A stretch of DNA of 64,000 nucleotides from JAUIAI01 sp963732405 (GTDB lineage: Bacteria; Pseudomonadota; Gammaproteobacteria; Burkholderiales; Burkholderiaceae_E): the NCBI GenBank assembly GCA_963732405.1, contig CAVSZG010000003.1:124001-188000 (forward strand), in the 5' to 3' direction. The first letter of the stretch is position 1, and every line of letters starts with the position of its first letter. The notes under the pieces were generated by a model, which was given only the letters and a program-made list of their open reading frames with translations, was not told the DNA's origin and made no database searches. This document shows positions 17,667 through 24,092 of the stretch, one piece after another. The position numbers and the translations under genes are program-made.

Positions 17667-17960
17667 ATGATAAGCGTTTACGAAACGCCCGGTGCATCCT
17701 GTCATGGAAACATCCTGTTGCGTTCCGCCGATCTTGTGACCGATGCAGTATTGCGGGTGAAAGAGATCATGCCTTGGGATCTCAAGGCCAACCTGTCGGC
17801 CCAAGCCGGGGCAGGCGTGCTGATTCTCGACGTGCGTGAGCCCGCCCAATTCGCACAGGCCCATATTCCCGGTTCGATCAATGTGCCGCGCGGTGTGCTG
17901 GAGGGCGCCTGCGACTGAGGTTATGACGACACGGTGCCTGGGCTGGCCGCGCGAGTGCGG
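17667..17960 (+). pseudogene. Rhodanese-domain protein broken by an in-frame TGA and truncated
   Basis: The frame MISVYETPG...IMPWDLKANLSAQ followed by LILDVREPAQFAQAHIPGSINVPRG is the first half of a small rhodanese (sulfurtransferase) domain. At 17916-17918 a TGA falls where relatives carry Trp (residues ACD then stop then GYDDTVP), and reading on gives GYDDTVPGLAARVRPEQ before another stop at about 17960. The catalytic Cys loop (CRSGxR) that should follow is absent. So there is one nonsense codon and also loss of the active-site half. It sits divergent from the acyl-CoA ligase. Confidence 0.7.
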
Positions 17961-18037
17961 CCCGAGCAGATGGCATCGCGTTCGGCCTGAGCGGTGAGCT
18001 GTGAGCGGCATGTGCCGCAGTTGCCGACGGACCGGTG

Positions 18038-18316
18038 TCAGACGATCGTGACCATGATCAGCCAGATCAGCGCCAGGCTCACCGCCATGCCGGATCGTGG
18101 CCGCGCACGCTGGATGGCCACAAAGAGGAAAACGTTGTAGGGCAGGGGTGCGAAGTGAAGCAGCGCCGCCAGCCATCCGGGCGCGCCCTGGCTGGCGAGC
18201 ATGAGCGCGCCGAATGTCGCCAGCACATTCAGGGCCGTCCCGACACCCAGCATGTCGCGCCAGAACAGGATGCGCAAGGCGACCTCGCCATGCCAGCGGC
18301 GTCTGAAGAAGTTAAC
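18038..18316 (-). CDS. Small inner-membrane protein, unknown
   Basis: The open frame encodes about 80-95 residues with three hydrophobic helices (VGTALNVLATFGALMLA, WLAALLHFAPLPYNVFLFVAI, MAVSLALIWLIMVTIV) after a basic N-terminus (VNFFRRRWHGEVALRILFWRDM). No in-frame ATG precedes the first helix; the only standard start is a TTG at 18277 and the conserved-looking basic segment lies upstream of it, so a non-standard start or a missed upstream start is possible. Start uncertain by about 40 bases. No family recognised. Confidence 0.5.
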   Translation of the reverse strand, partial: VNFFRRRWHGEVALRILFWRDMLGVGTALNVLATFGALMLASQGAPGWLAALLHFAPLPYNVFLFVAIQRARPRSGMAVSLALIWLIMVTIV

Positions 18317-18367
18317 GATGATCCACCTGACGTTGATCCGCCTGGCCTGCGCGTCGGCGTGGGTGTC

Positions 18368-18829
18368 TCACGATGGGGAGTGCCGGGTGAGATCGCCGGG
18401 TGTATTGGCGGTGAGGCGTCCGATGAGCGCTGTCAGGGTGCTGACCTCCTGATCGGTCCATTGATTGAGAAAGGCGCTCCCTGCAAATCGGGACAGGGTG
18501 TCGCGCACTTCGCGGGCCTTGGTCGAGCCCGAACGGGTCAGCACGACGAAAGCAAGGCGCGCATCCCGCGGATCGGACTGGCGTGACACCAGACCGATTT
18601 TCTCCAGTGGCGCCACCATGCGGGTGATCGTGGAGGCGCTGCTGTACATTCGTCTGGAGAGATCGACACGAGACAGCTTTCGCGCGGGCGCTTCCTGCAG
18701 ATGCAACAACAGCAGGGATTCGCGCAGCGAGAGCCCGTGAATGGCGCCCAGGTCGCCGGACAGCCGCTGCTCAAGCAGATCGTGGGCGTTCAGCAAATGG
18801 AGGATGGCATTGAGGTGTGAGTCAGGCAT
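18368..18829 (-). CDS. MarR-family transcriptional regulator
   Basis: A 153-residue winged-helix repressor with the MarR order of elements: helix 1-2 (LNAILHLLNAHDLLEQRLSG), recognition region (LSRVDLSRRMYSSASTITRMVAPLEKIGLVSR), wing (DPRDARLAFVVLTRSG) and C-terminal dimer helices. The ATG lies within the first of three copies of a 40-bp tandem repeat, and each copy carries the same ATG, in different frames because 40 is not a multiple of 3; an ATG at 18850 is also in frame. A sigma70-like promoter lies just upstream of the repeats. Confidence 0.82.
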   Translation of the reverse strand: MPDSHLNAILHLLNAHDLLEQRLSGDLGAIHGLSLRESLLLLHLQEAPARKLSRVDLSRRMYSSASTITRMVAPLEKIGLVSRQSDPRDARLAFVVLTRSGSTKAREVRDTLSRFAGSAFLNQWTDQEVSTLTALIGRLTANTPGDLTRHSPS

Positions 18830-18914
18830 TGGGCGAATGGAGGATGGCATTGAGGTGTGAGTCAGGCATTGGGCGAATGGAGGATGGCATTGAGGTGTGA
18901 CCAGGCATTGGGCA
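18796..18914. repeat. 40-bp tandem repeat, about three copies
   Basis: The unit aatggaggatggcattgagg followed by tgtgagtcaggcattgggcg is present twice exactly (18796-18835, 18836-18875) and a third time with one base lost (18876-18914). On the minus strand it spans the translation start of the MarR gene. There are no spacers, so it is a tandem duplication, not a CRISPR. Confidence 0.95.
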
Positions 18915-18943
18915 TTATATGCACGAAATGCTTCCGTATGCAA
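18914..18943 (-). promoter_or_regulatory. Sigma70-like promoter of the MarR gene
   Basis: Read on the minus strand, TTGCAT (18943-18938) and a perfect TATAAT (18919-18914) are separated by 18 bases. A start site about 7 bases further would fall at the outer edge of the 40-bp repeat array, so the transcript would begin with the repeats. Repeated TTGCA/TGCAA words around the -35 could serve a repressor. Confidence 0.6.
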
Positions 18944-18984
18944 GTAATTTGCAATTAGACCGCACTGACCCGGAATGTCTAAGG

Positions 18985-19779
18985 CTAAGGCGCCTCGCCG
19001 CGTAGTGCCTGGACCCGCACCTGCAGGGATGCGGCGTTCAATACCCCGACGTGCGTATCGATCAGGCGCCCCTGCGCATCGAAAAACATCGTGGTCGGCA
19101 GCCCGCCGGTCCCGAACGCACGCATCAAGGCGCCGCCGGTGTCGAGCCACACCTCGCGCAGCGTCAGCCGTTCGCGGGCCAGATAGTCGTGAACCGCGTC
19201 CGGCGATTCGCCCTGGTTGGCGAACACGAAGCGCACGTCGCCAAAGCGCGACTGGGCGGCAGCGAGCGCCGGCATCTCGTAACGGCATGGGCCGCACCAG
19301 CTCGCCCACAGATTGATCACCGCCGGTTTGCCGGCAATGATGCGCGACAGCGTTTGCGCCTTCGCATCGGCGAGGCCGAGCAGAACCACCTCGGGCACGC
19401 CCGCATCCGATGCCGATCGATGGCTGAACCACAGGGCGGTGGTTGCGCCGGCCCAGAGCGTCATGCCCACTGTCGTGGCAATCAGCAGCGAGCGTCGCAA
19501 GCTCGGCAGACGGCCCGAGCCACGAGCGAGCCAGGCGAAGGCCACCAGGAAACCGGCCAGCGGCGAGAAGCCACCATCACGCACGTCGAGCGCCAACCAG
19601 GGGTGCTGGAGATAAGCCTCATGATGGATCAACACGTAGACGAGGCGGGCCGCGAACAAGCCGAGCGCCCCGGCTGTCCAGATCGCCCCCTCCGCATGGA
19701 CGCCCGCATCCGGGGGCGCGCTGCGGCGAGCCACGATGCTGGCGATCCACAGCGACGCCATCACGATCAATGGCACCAC
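18985..19779 (-). CDS. TlpA-like thioredoxin-fold protein with Lgt-like membrane domain
   Basis: A 264-residue protein. The first half has four to five hydrophobic helices with a pattern like prolipoprotein diacylglyceryl transferase N-termini (RLVYVLIHHEAYLQHPWLALDVRDGGFSPLAGF), and the second half is a periplasmic TlpA/ResA-type thioredoxin domain with the active site WASWCGPCRYEMP and cis-Pro in GTGGLPTTMFFD. It probably reduces or exchanges disulfides outside the cytoplasm. It starts with GTG at 19779 directly after the stop of the CopD-like gene; the reading frame is open further upstream without ATG, so a few N-terminal residues may be missing. Confidence 0.8.
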   Translation of the reverse strand: MVPLIVMASLWIASIVARRSAPPDAGVHAEGAIWTAGALGLFAARLVYVLIHHEAYLQHPWLALDVRDGGFSPLAGFLVAFAWLARGSGRLPSLRRSLLIATTVGMTLWAGATTALWFSHRSASDAGVPEVVLLGLADAKAQTLSRIIAGKPAVINLWASWCGPCRYEMPALAAAQSRFGDVRFVFANQGESPDAVHDYLARERLTLREVWLDTGGALMRAFGTGGLPTTMFFDAQGRLIDTHVGVLNAASLQVRVQALRGEAP

Positions 19780-19825
19780 GGGCAGGGCCAGCGGGCCGAG
19801 TGAAGCGTTTGCATCGAGAATGATT

Positions 19826-20302
19826 TCAGCGGTAGCCGATCAGGCGTCCGGCAAACAACACTGCCAGCCACAGCACGATCGAGCTGGCCGCTGCCGCGCG
19901 CACGCCGGCACTGATCGGTCCGTCTTGCAAGGCCTGGCGCCATGCAGCACCTCGATGGAGCAAGCCGATGTTGATCAGTGCGACCAGGATCAGCACGAAC
20001 TTGATGCGGAACACATCATCCACCAGGTATTCATCCGCGCGCACCGCCCAGAGGGCGAATCCCGCGAGCAGGGCCAGCACGAAACCGAATCGCACCACCG
20101 GTAGCAGCACGGGGGCGAGCACGGACAAAGGCACGGTGCGATACGCCCCGAGCAGACGCAGATCGAGCGGAACGACGGCACCCACCAGCAAGGCGATGCC
20201 CAGCAGGTGGGCGGTGTTCACCAGCGGGTAGAGCCAGATCGAGGTCCGCAGTGCCACGATCGGCTCGCTGGTCTGCAGCCACTGGACAAACACTTCAATC
20301 AC
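19826..20302 (-). CDS. CopD-like/DUF6644-type membrane protein
   Basis: A 158-residue integral membrane protein with four to five helices (TAHLLGIALLVGAVVPLDLRLLGA, VVRFGFVLALLAGFALWAV, FRIKFVLILVALINIGLLH, SSIVLWLAVLFAGRLIG). The His in NTAHLLGIAL and the length match the DUF2214/DUF6644 group related to CopD. A role in copper or haem-related membrane chemistry is only suggested by similarity. It is the second gene of a four-gene minus-strand unit with the DUF6152-like gene and the TlpA-like gene. Confidence 0.65.
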   Translation of the reverse strand: MIEVFVQWLQTSEPIVALRTSIWLYPLVNTAHLLGIALLVGAVVPLDLRLLGAYRTVPLSVLAPVLLPVVRFGFVLALLAGFALWAVRADEYLVDDVFRIKFVLILVALINIGLLHRGAAWRQALQDGPISAGVRAAAASSIVLWLAVLFAGRLIGYR

Positions 20303-20316
20303 GACAGACGGGTCGG

Positions 20317-20724
20317 TTATCGGTCCGGCAGGCGTTCGGGATACAGATCGTAATTCCGTCCCTTGATGACCACGCGCTCGGCCTTGACCTTACGATCGCC
20401 TGCATCGGCAGCGCGTTTGCCGACGATGGTCAGTTCCACGCCCTTGACGAGCATCGCTTCGGTCAGACCGGCACGCTCATTGCGCCAGGGTTGGCCGACC
20501 TCGGCTATCCAGGTCTCCCCGTTGACATCCATGGTCAGCACGCCGTGTGGATTGCCCAGTTGAGCAATGCGCACGGTACCGGTCAGGCTGAAATCACCAT
20601 CGTCCGTCCAGCGCCAGCCATGGTGGGCCTGGGCCACCCCCGCAATCGTGAATGCGAGGATGGCGAGTACATGACGCCATGCGCCGGCGCGCGTCTGGCG
20701 CGGGGAGTCTTGTCGTTTCATCAT
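20317..20724 (-). CDS. DUF6152-like exported protein
   Basis: A 135-residue protein with a signal peptide (MMKRQ...HVLAILAFTIAGVAQA) followed by the family mark AHHGWRWTDDGDFSLTGTVRIAQLGNPHGVLTMDVNG and a small beta domain ending in VVIKGRNYDLYPERLP. DUF6152 proteins are periplasmic, start with a conserved His-His pair after cleavage and often accompany copper-linked or CopD-like membrane genes, as here. GGAG is 4-7 bases before the twin ATG. Confidence 0.7.
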   Translation of the reverse strand: MMKRQDSPRQTRAGAWRHVLAILAFTIAGVAQAHHGWRWTDDGDFSLTGTVRIAQLGNPHGVLTMDVNGETWIAEVGQPWRNERAGLTEAMLVKGVELTIVGKRAADAGDRKVKAERVVIKGRNYDLYPERLPDR

Positions 20725-21097
20725 GGATCTCCGGAGGCATTGAGCTCGAGGCATTGTCCGGATCAGCGCCCAAGCCGGGTCAAACACCGACAATCGGATA
20801 GGGGCATTGCCCGGTGGGCCACGGTGCCACCGCCAGACTTGGCCGGGATTGTGATTCCTTGTTAATAATCAAGGCCGTACGGCCATCATGCTGCAGCGTC
20901 TCCCCGGTTGCCCCGACAATGGGCGGGATCACGAATCGTCAGTAGACGGATCAAACGGAACACCGCCCGGGTCCAACCTATCCTTCCGGGTAACACCCGC
21001 TCCACTTTGCGGGTATGGACGCCAGGCGGGCGGCACCGTAAAACCCTTGTCTGAACCACTGGGTGATGGCGAGTACCGTGCCCAGGCCAACAACTTG
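20725..21097. other. Intergenic region with palindromes before tusA
   Basis: No gene is supported in these 373 bases. They hold two short palindromes: CCTTG-N8-CAAGG (20857-20874, with an AT-rich TTAATAAT core) and the 12-bp perfect palindrome GGCCGTACGGCC (20873-20884). These could be regulator sites or a hairpin for the divergent genes on either side; no convincing promoter pair was recognised. Confidence 0.45.
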
Positions 21098-21109
21098 ATG
21101 GAGTCATGG

Positions 21110-21337
21110 ATGGAATTCAAACAGGAGCTGGACGCGCGAGGCCTGAATTGCCCGCTGCCCATTCTGAAAACCAAAAAAGCAATGAATGGTCTCGCGTCGG
21201 GCGAGGTGCTGAAGGTTTGCGCGACGGACACCGGCTCGGTCAAGGACATGGAGGCGTTTGCCAAGCAGACCGGCCATGCCCTGCTGCAATCCGGTGAAGA
21301 AGCGGGCACCTTCGTCTTCTTCCTGCGCAAACGCTGA
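21110..21337 (+). CDS. tusA: TusA-family sulfur carrier protein
   Basis: A 75-residue TusA protein. The sulfur-carrying Cys14 is in the motif NCPLPILKTKKAM (CPxP), followed by the usual GEVLKVCATDTGSVKDMEAFAKQTGH and a C-terminal GTFVFFLRKR strand. TusA passes persulfide sulfur between enzymes; in sulfur oxidisers it feeds DsrEFH or sHdr. An in-frame ATG at 21098 would add four residues. It heads a plus-strand unit with the S24-like and Sfum_1244 genes. Confidence 0.88.
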   Translation: MEFKQELDARGLNCPLPILKTKKAMNGLASGEVLKVCATDTGSVKDMEAFAKQTGHALLQSGEEAGTFVFFLRKR

Positions 21338-21349
21338 TACCGGCCACAA

Positions 21350-21817
21350 ATGCGGCCGGCCGACCATGGCGAGGGGCCCGCGGCTGACGGCCTCGACACG
21401 ACGCCGGCGCGAGCCGGCTGGCAGGCAGTCAGCCGGCGGGTGATTCCGATAGCCAATCAGCGCGATCTGCCGGTGTCGCCGCCGGCGGCCACCGACGCTG
21501 CCTTTGATGCCTGCTCGTCGGCCGAATCCTTCGCCCTGATGGTGTTGGGCGATTCGATGCGTCCCGAGTTTGATGATGGCGACATCGTGATCATCGAACC
21601 GGAGGGCCTGGCCACCGATGGTGTGTTCGTGCTGGCCCGCTGGCGTGAGGACTGGATGCTGCGCCAGCTCGTGCGTCACGACGGCGGCTGGGCATTACGC
21701 ACCCTCAATGACGATTCATCCGTCGATCCGATTCCCGATCTGACGCCGGTGCGCGGCGTCGTCATTCAGAAGTCGCGCCCGGGACGCCGCCGGGCAACCC
21801 GGCGTTATGTCGCCTGA
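21350..21817 (+). CDS. S24 (LexA/signal-peptidase-like) domain protein, catalytic Lys replaced
   Basis: A 155-residue protein with a peptidase S24-type domain: FALMVLGDSMRPEFDDGDIVIIEP carries the nucleophile-type Ser69, and the strand WMLRQLVRHDGGW lies where LexA has the general-base Lys but has Arg105 instead. No DNA-binding domain precedes it. It is therefore probably a non-catalytic binding or sensor domain. Start could be a later GTG (VIPIANQ). It is 12 bases after tusA and its stop overlaps the next start by 11 bases. Confidence 0.7.
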   Translation: MRPADHGEGPAADGLDTTPARAGWQAVSRRVIPIANQRDLPVSPPAATDAAFDACSSAESFALMVLGDSMRPEFDDGDIVIIEPEGLATDGVFVLARWREDWMLRQLVRHDGGWALRTLNDDSSVDPIPDLTPVRGVVIQKSRPGRRRATRRYVA

Positions 21818-22895
21818 AACGCTCATGCCGGTTGGCGGGGAACGTGGCCATCCTGCCCCGGATCCGGCCTTGTTGGCCGTGGTGCAGGCCAATTGTGATC
21901 TGGCCGATGCGCGTCACGCCCGCGAGGCGTCACTGTGCAATTATCTGCTCGGGCTGCGGGAACTGTATCGCTGGGAAAGCGCCACCGATGATGCGGATGT
22001 GCCGGATCGGGCCAGTGTCATTGCCTGGATCGGGCGCCGTGAGGCCCATTGGGAGACGCTGCTCGATGATCAAGAACGCGACTACCTCCCATTGCCGATC
22101 GGCACGGGCGTTGCGCCTTTCGATGAAGCCGCCGCGAAGGCCGGCCTGGCGGGCAGCGGTCTGGTCTATTGCGCGGGTCTGAAGCGCTTCGGTCAACCCG
22201 AATTTCTGCTCGCCGCACGCACCGGGACCCGCCGGATCAATGATCTGGTGGTCGATCTGGTCGGGCGCGAGTACGCGCGCGGCTGTAATCCGCCATTGGC
22301 CACCTACCGGCATGGCCGGGTCACTGTGCGGACCGATGTTGTGCGCCGATGGCTGGCCAACCGACTCGAAACCGTCGATGCGCTGAATCAACAGGCGCCG
22401 GTTTCGCGCGCATTGGCCAGTCGCCCGGCCAGCGGCGATGCGCCGTCGGCGCGGATCGATGCGCTGATGCCGGTGATGATCGAGTTGCTGGTCCAACATG
22501 AAAGTGGCGAGCACGAAGCCGGCAGGCTGCTGGGCGACGACTGGGCGTTGATGCTCGAGTCCATCGGCGATCGACGCCGTGAACTCGTGCTGCGGGCAAT
22601 ACGGGATCTGCTGGCCGACAGCCTGGTCACCTTGCCCTGGTTGCTCGACGCGGCACCACCGGCTGCCTTACATCTGTGGTGGGCATCCGTCGATGGCATG
22701 CGCCGGCATCTTGAACCGGCGTTTGCGCCCGCCTATGACCGGGCGATTGCCGGCGACCGGGCGCCGTTCACCGATCTGGTCGCGGCGAGCGCACCGCGCT
22801 GGCTGCACCTTGCGCAGTCAGTGTTGCTTGCCTGGCGTCAGGGTGATGTTGACGAACTGGCGCGACTCACGGCCGTCGCCGACGTCGAGGCTTGA
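21807..22895 (+). CDS. Sfum_1244-family conserved protein
   Basis: A 362-residue soluble protein. The N-terminal block ANCDLADARHAREASLCNYLLGLRELYRWE with WIGRREAHWE, and the later GSGLVYCAGLKRFGQPEFLLA, match my memory of the family named after Syntrophobacter Sfum_1244; no biochemical function is known for it. The protein is mostly helical after residue 180. The family recurs with S24-like and ferredoxin genes in sulfur- and metal-respiring bacteria (recall, not checked). Translational coupling to the S24-like gene is likely. Confidence 0.65.
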   Translation: MSPETLMPVGGERGHPAPDPALLAVVQANCDLADARHAREASLCNYLLGLRELYRWESATDDADVPDRASVIAWIGRREAHWETLLDDQERDYLPLPIGTGVAPFDEAAAKAGLAGSGLVYCAGLKRFGQPEFLLAARTGTRRINDLVVDLVGREYARGCNPPLATYRHGRVTVRTDVVRRWLANRLETVDALNQQAPVSRALASRPASGDAPSARIDALMPVMIELLVQHESGEHEAGRLLGDDWALMLESIGDRRRELVLRAIRDLLADSLVTLPWLLDAAPPAALHLWWASVDGMRRHLEPAFAPAYDRAIAGDRAPFTDLVAASAPRWLHLAQSVLLAWRQGDVDELARLTAVADVEA

Positions 22896-23097
22896 CCGAC
22901 GCCATCACGCGCAACAGCCGCGCAATCGGAAACTGTTCCAGCAGGCCATAGCGATCGAATCCGGCATCCAGGATGGCGCAGACGTCGTTGTCGACTGCGG
23001 GCTCAATGGCAGCGCCGGCATCCAGCCCGTCAGTCAGATCGCCGGCGTCTGATCCCGGTGACGCCGGTTCAGTCGTATCGTGAGGCTCGTTCACCAT
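22867..23097 (-). CDS. Small conserved hypothetical protein
   Basis: A 76-residue acidic then basic protein (MVNEPHDTTEPASPGSDAG ... DNDVCAILDAGFDRYGLLEQFP ... basic tail PRRRRRP). The ATG at 23097 follows no strong ribosome site; upstream in-frame sequence continues. The segment LDAGFDRYGLLEQFPIARLLRVMAS could be an amphipathic helix pair. It overlaps the end of the Sfum_1244 gene by 29 bases on the other strand and belongs with the minus-strand CMD-Rieske genes. Function unknown. Confidence 0.5.
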   Translation of the reverse strand: MVNEPHDTTEPASPGSDAGDLTDGLDAGAAIEPAVDNDVCAILDAGFDRYGLLEQFPIARLLRVMASVKPRRRRRP

Positions 23098-23181
23098 GGT
23101 TCGGCGCGTTGGCACTGAACGCACCCCGAGGCCAGCGCCGGTGCGAACTTGCATCGATGCATCACCCGCCCCGCTACCGCC

Positions 23182-23409
23182 TCAACCGTCTTCGGCATCC
23201 AGGGCGGGATCCCGCGGCCGCGGGTTGAGCAGCAGATCGATGGCGTCGATCTCATTGTCGGCGAACACCATTCGCACCCGATCGACCGGTTCATTGGGTT
23301 CGGCGTCGCGGCGGGCGCGCATCCGGCTGCGCGCGTCGCGATAACGCGGCTCGGTGGCCACCAGTTCGGGCACGTTCAGGTGGCCCAGATGAAACACGAA
23401 ATAAGGCAT
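23182..23409 (-). CDS. Small conserved hypothetical protein
   Basis: A 75-residue protein starting MPYFVFHLGHL that continues as YRDARSRMRARR and VRMVFADNEIDAIDLLLNPR. The combination of an N-terminal beta strand and a basic helix followed by an acidic helix looks like a small adaptor fold; I recall related short proteins next to Fe-S reductase genes but cannot name a family. It lies 8 bases after the CMD-Rieske gene, with which it is probably co-transcribed. Confidence 0.6.
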   Translation of the reverse strand: MPYFVFHLGHLNVPELVATEPRYRDARSRMRARRDAEPNEPVDRVRMVFADNEIDAIDLLLNPRPRDPALDAEDG

Positions 23410-23417
23410 GTCGGCTC

Positions 23418-24044
23418 CTACCAGCTCGCCTGCAGTCGGCCGTCCTGCACCCGCGATTCATAGCGGCGCAGCGGCGTATCACCCTTATCGACGCAATCGC
23501 CACTGGCGATATCAAAAACCCACCCGTGTTTGGGACAGGTCAGGCGTTGACCATCGATCGCGAGTTCGGGAATATCGGTGCTCCGATGCGGACAACGGCT
23601 GTCGTAGACCTGAAAACCGTCGCGGCCATGATGGACGAACAAGGCGCGACCGTCGTATTCGATCCGTGTGGTCGCATTCATCGGGAGTGAATCGCTGGCC
23701 AGCAGATCATGCCAGTCCGGTTCGCCACCAAGCGCTTCGATCGAGAACTCAGGCAGGTTCATCGACAGGATCACGTCGGTGGCCCAGACGATCTTGGCCA
23801 GTCCGAGGGCAGGGAAGGCCATCAGCAAGGCATCGAGGATCTCGGCGGCCGAACAACCGTCGCGCAGCGCGCGTCCGAGATATTGCTTGAGGCCACGCTC
23901 GGTCTGGGCATGCACCTTGGTGATCACTGAAATCAGTGCGCGGGTCTTGGGATCGAGCTGGCTGCCCGCATCCTTGAGAAACCGGAAGTAATGACCCATT
24001 GCCTCGGGCCGGGCCTTCACGAGATAGTTCAGTGCATCGCTCAT
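23418..24044 (-). CDS. Carboxymuconolactone decarboxylase (AhpD-like)-Rieske fusion
   Basis: A 208-residue two-domain protein. Residues 1-100 form a CMD/AhpD-like helical domain (DPKTRALISVITKVHAQTERGLKQYLGRAL), but the AhpD CxxC catalytic pair is absent (only Cys64 in this domain). Residues 115-208 are a Rieske [2Fe-2S] domain with ligands Cys151-Pro-His153 and Cys170-Pro-Lys-His173. The Rieske centre should pass electrons; the altered CMD domain may bind a partner. The next gene on this strand upstream encodes a ferredoxin-reductase, which fits an electron-transfer chain. Confidence 0.8.
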   Translation of the reverse strand: MSDALNYLVKARPEAMGHYFRFLKDAGSQLDPKTRALISVITKVHAQTERGLKQYLGRALRDGCSAAEILDALLMAFPALGLAKIVWATDVILSMNLPEFSIEALGGEPDWHDLLASDSLPMNATTRIEYDGRALFVHHGRDGFQVYDSRCPHRSTDIPELAIDGQRLTCPKHGWVFDIASGDCVDKGDTPLRRYESRVQDGRLQASW

Positions 24045-24092
24045 GGTCGCTACCGTAGAAGAAGCCGGGTGCTGGCGTCGTGTGGACGAGGG

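Noticed and set aside
17916..17918. TGA as a selenocysteine codon in the rhodanese
   Set aside because: The expected residue is Trp, not the catalytic Cys, no SECIS-like hairpin is evident, and the catalytic half is missing.
18796..18914. 40-bp repeats as a CRISPR
   Set aside because: There are no spacers between copies; it is a tandem duplication.
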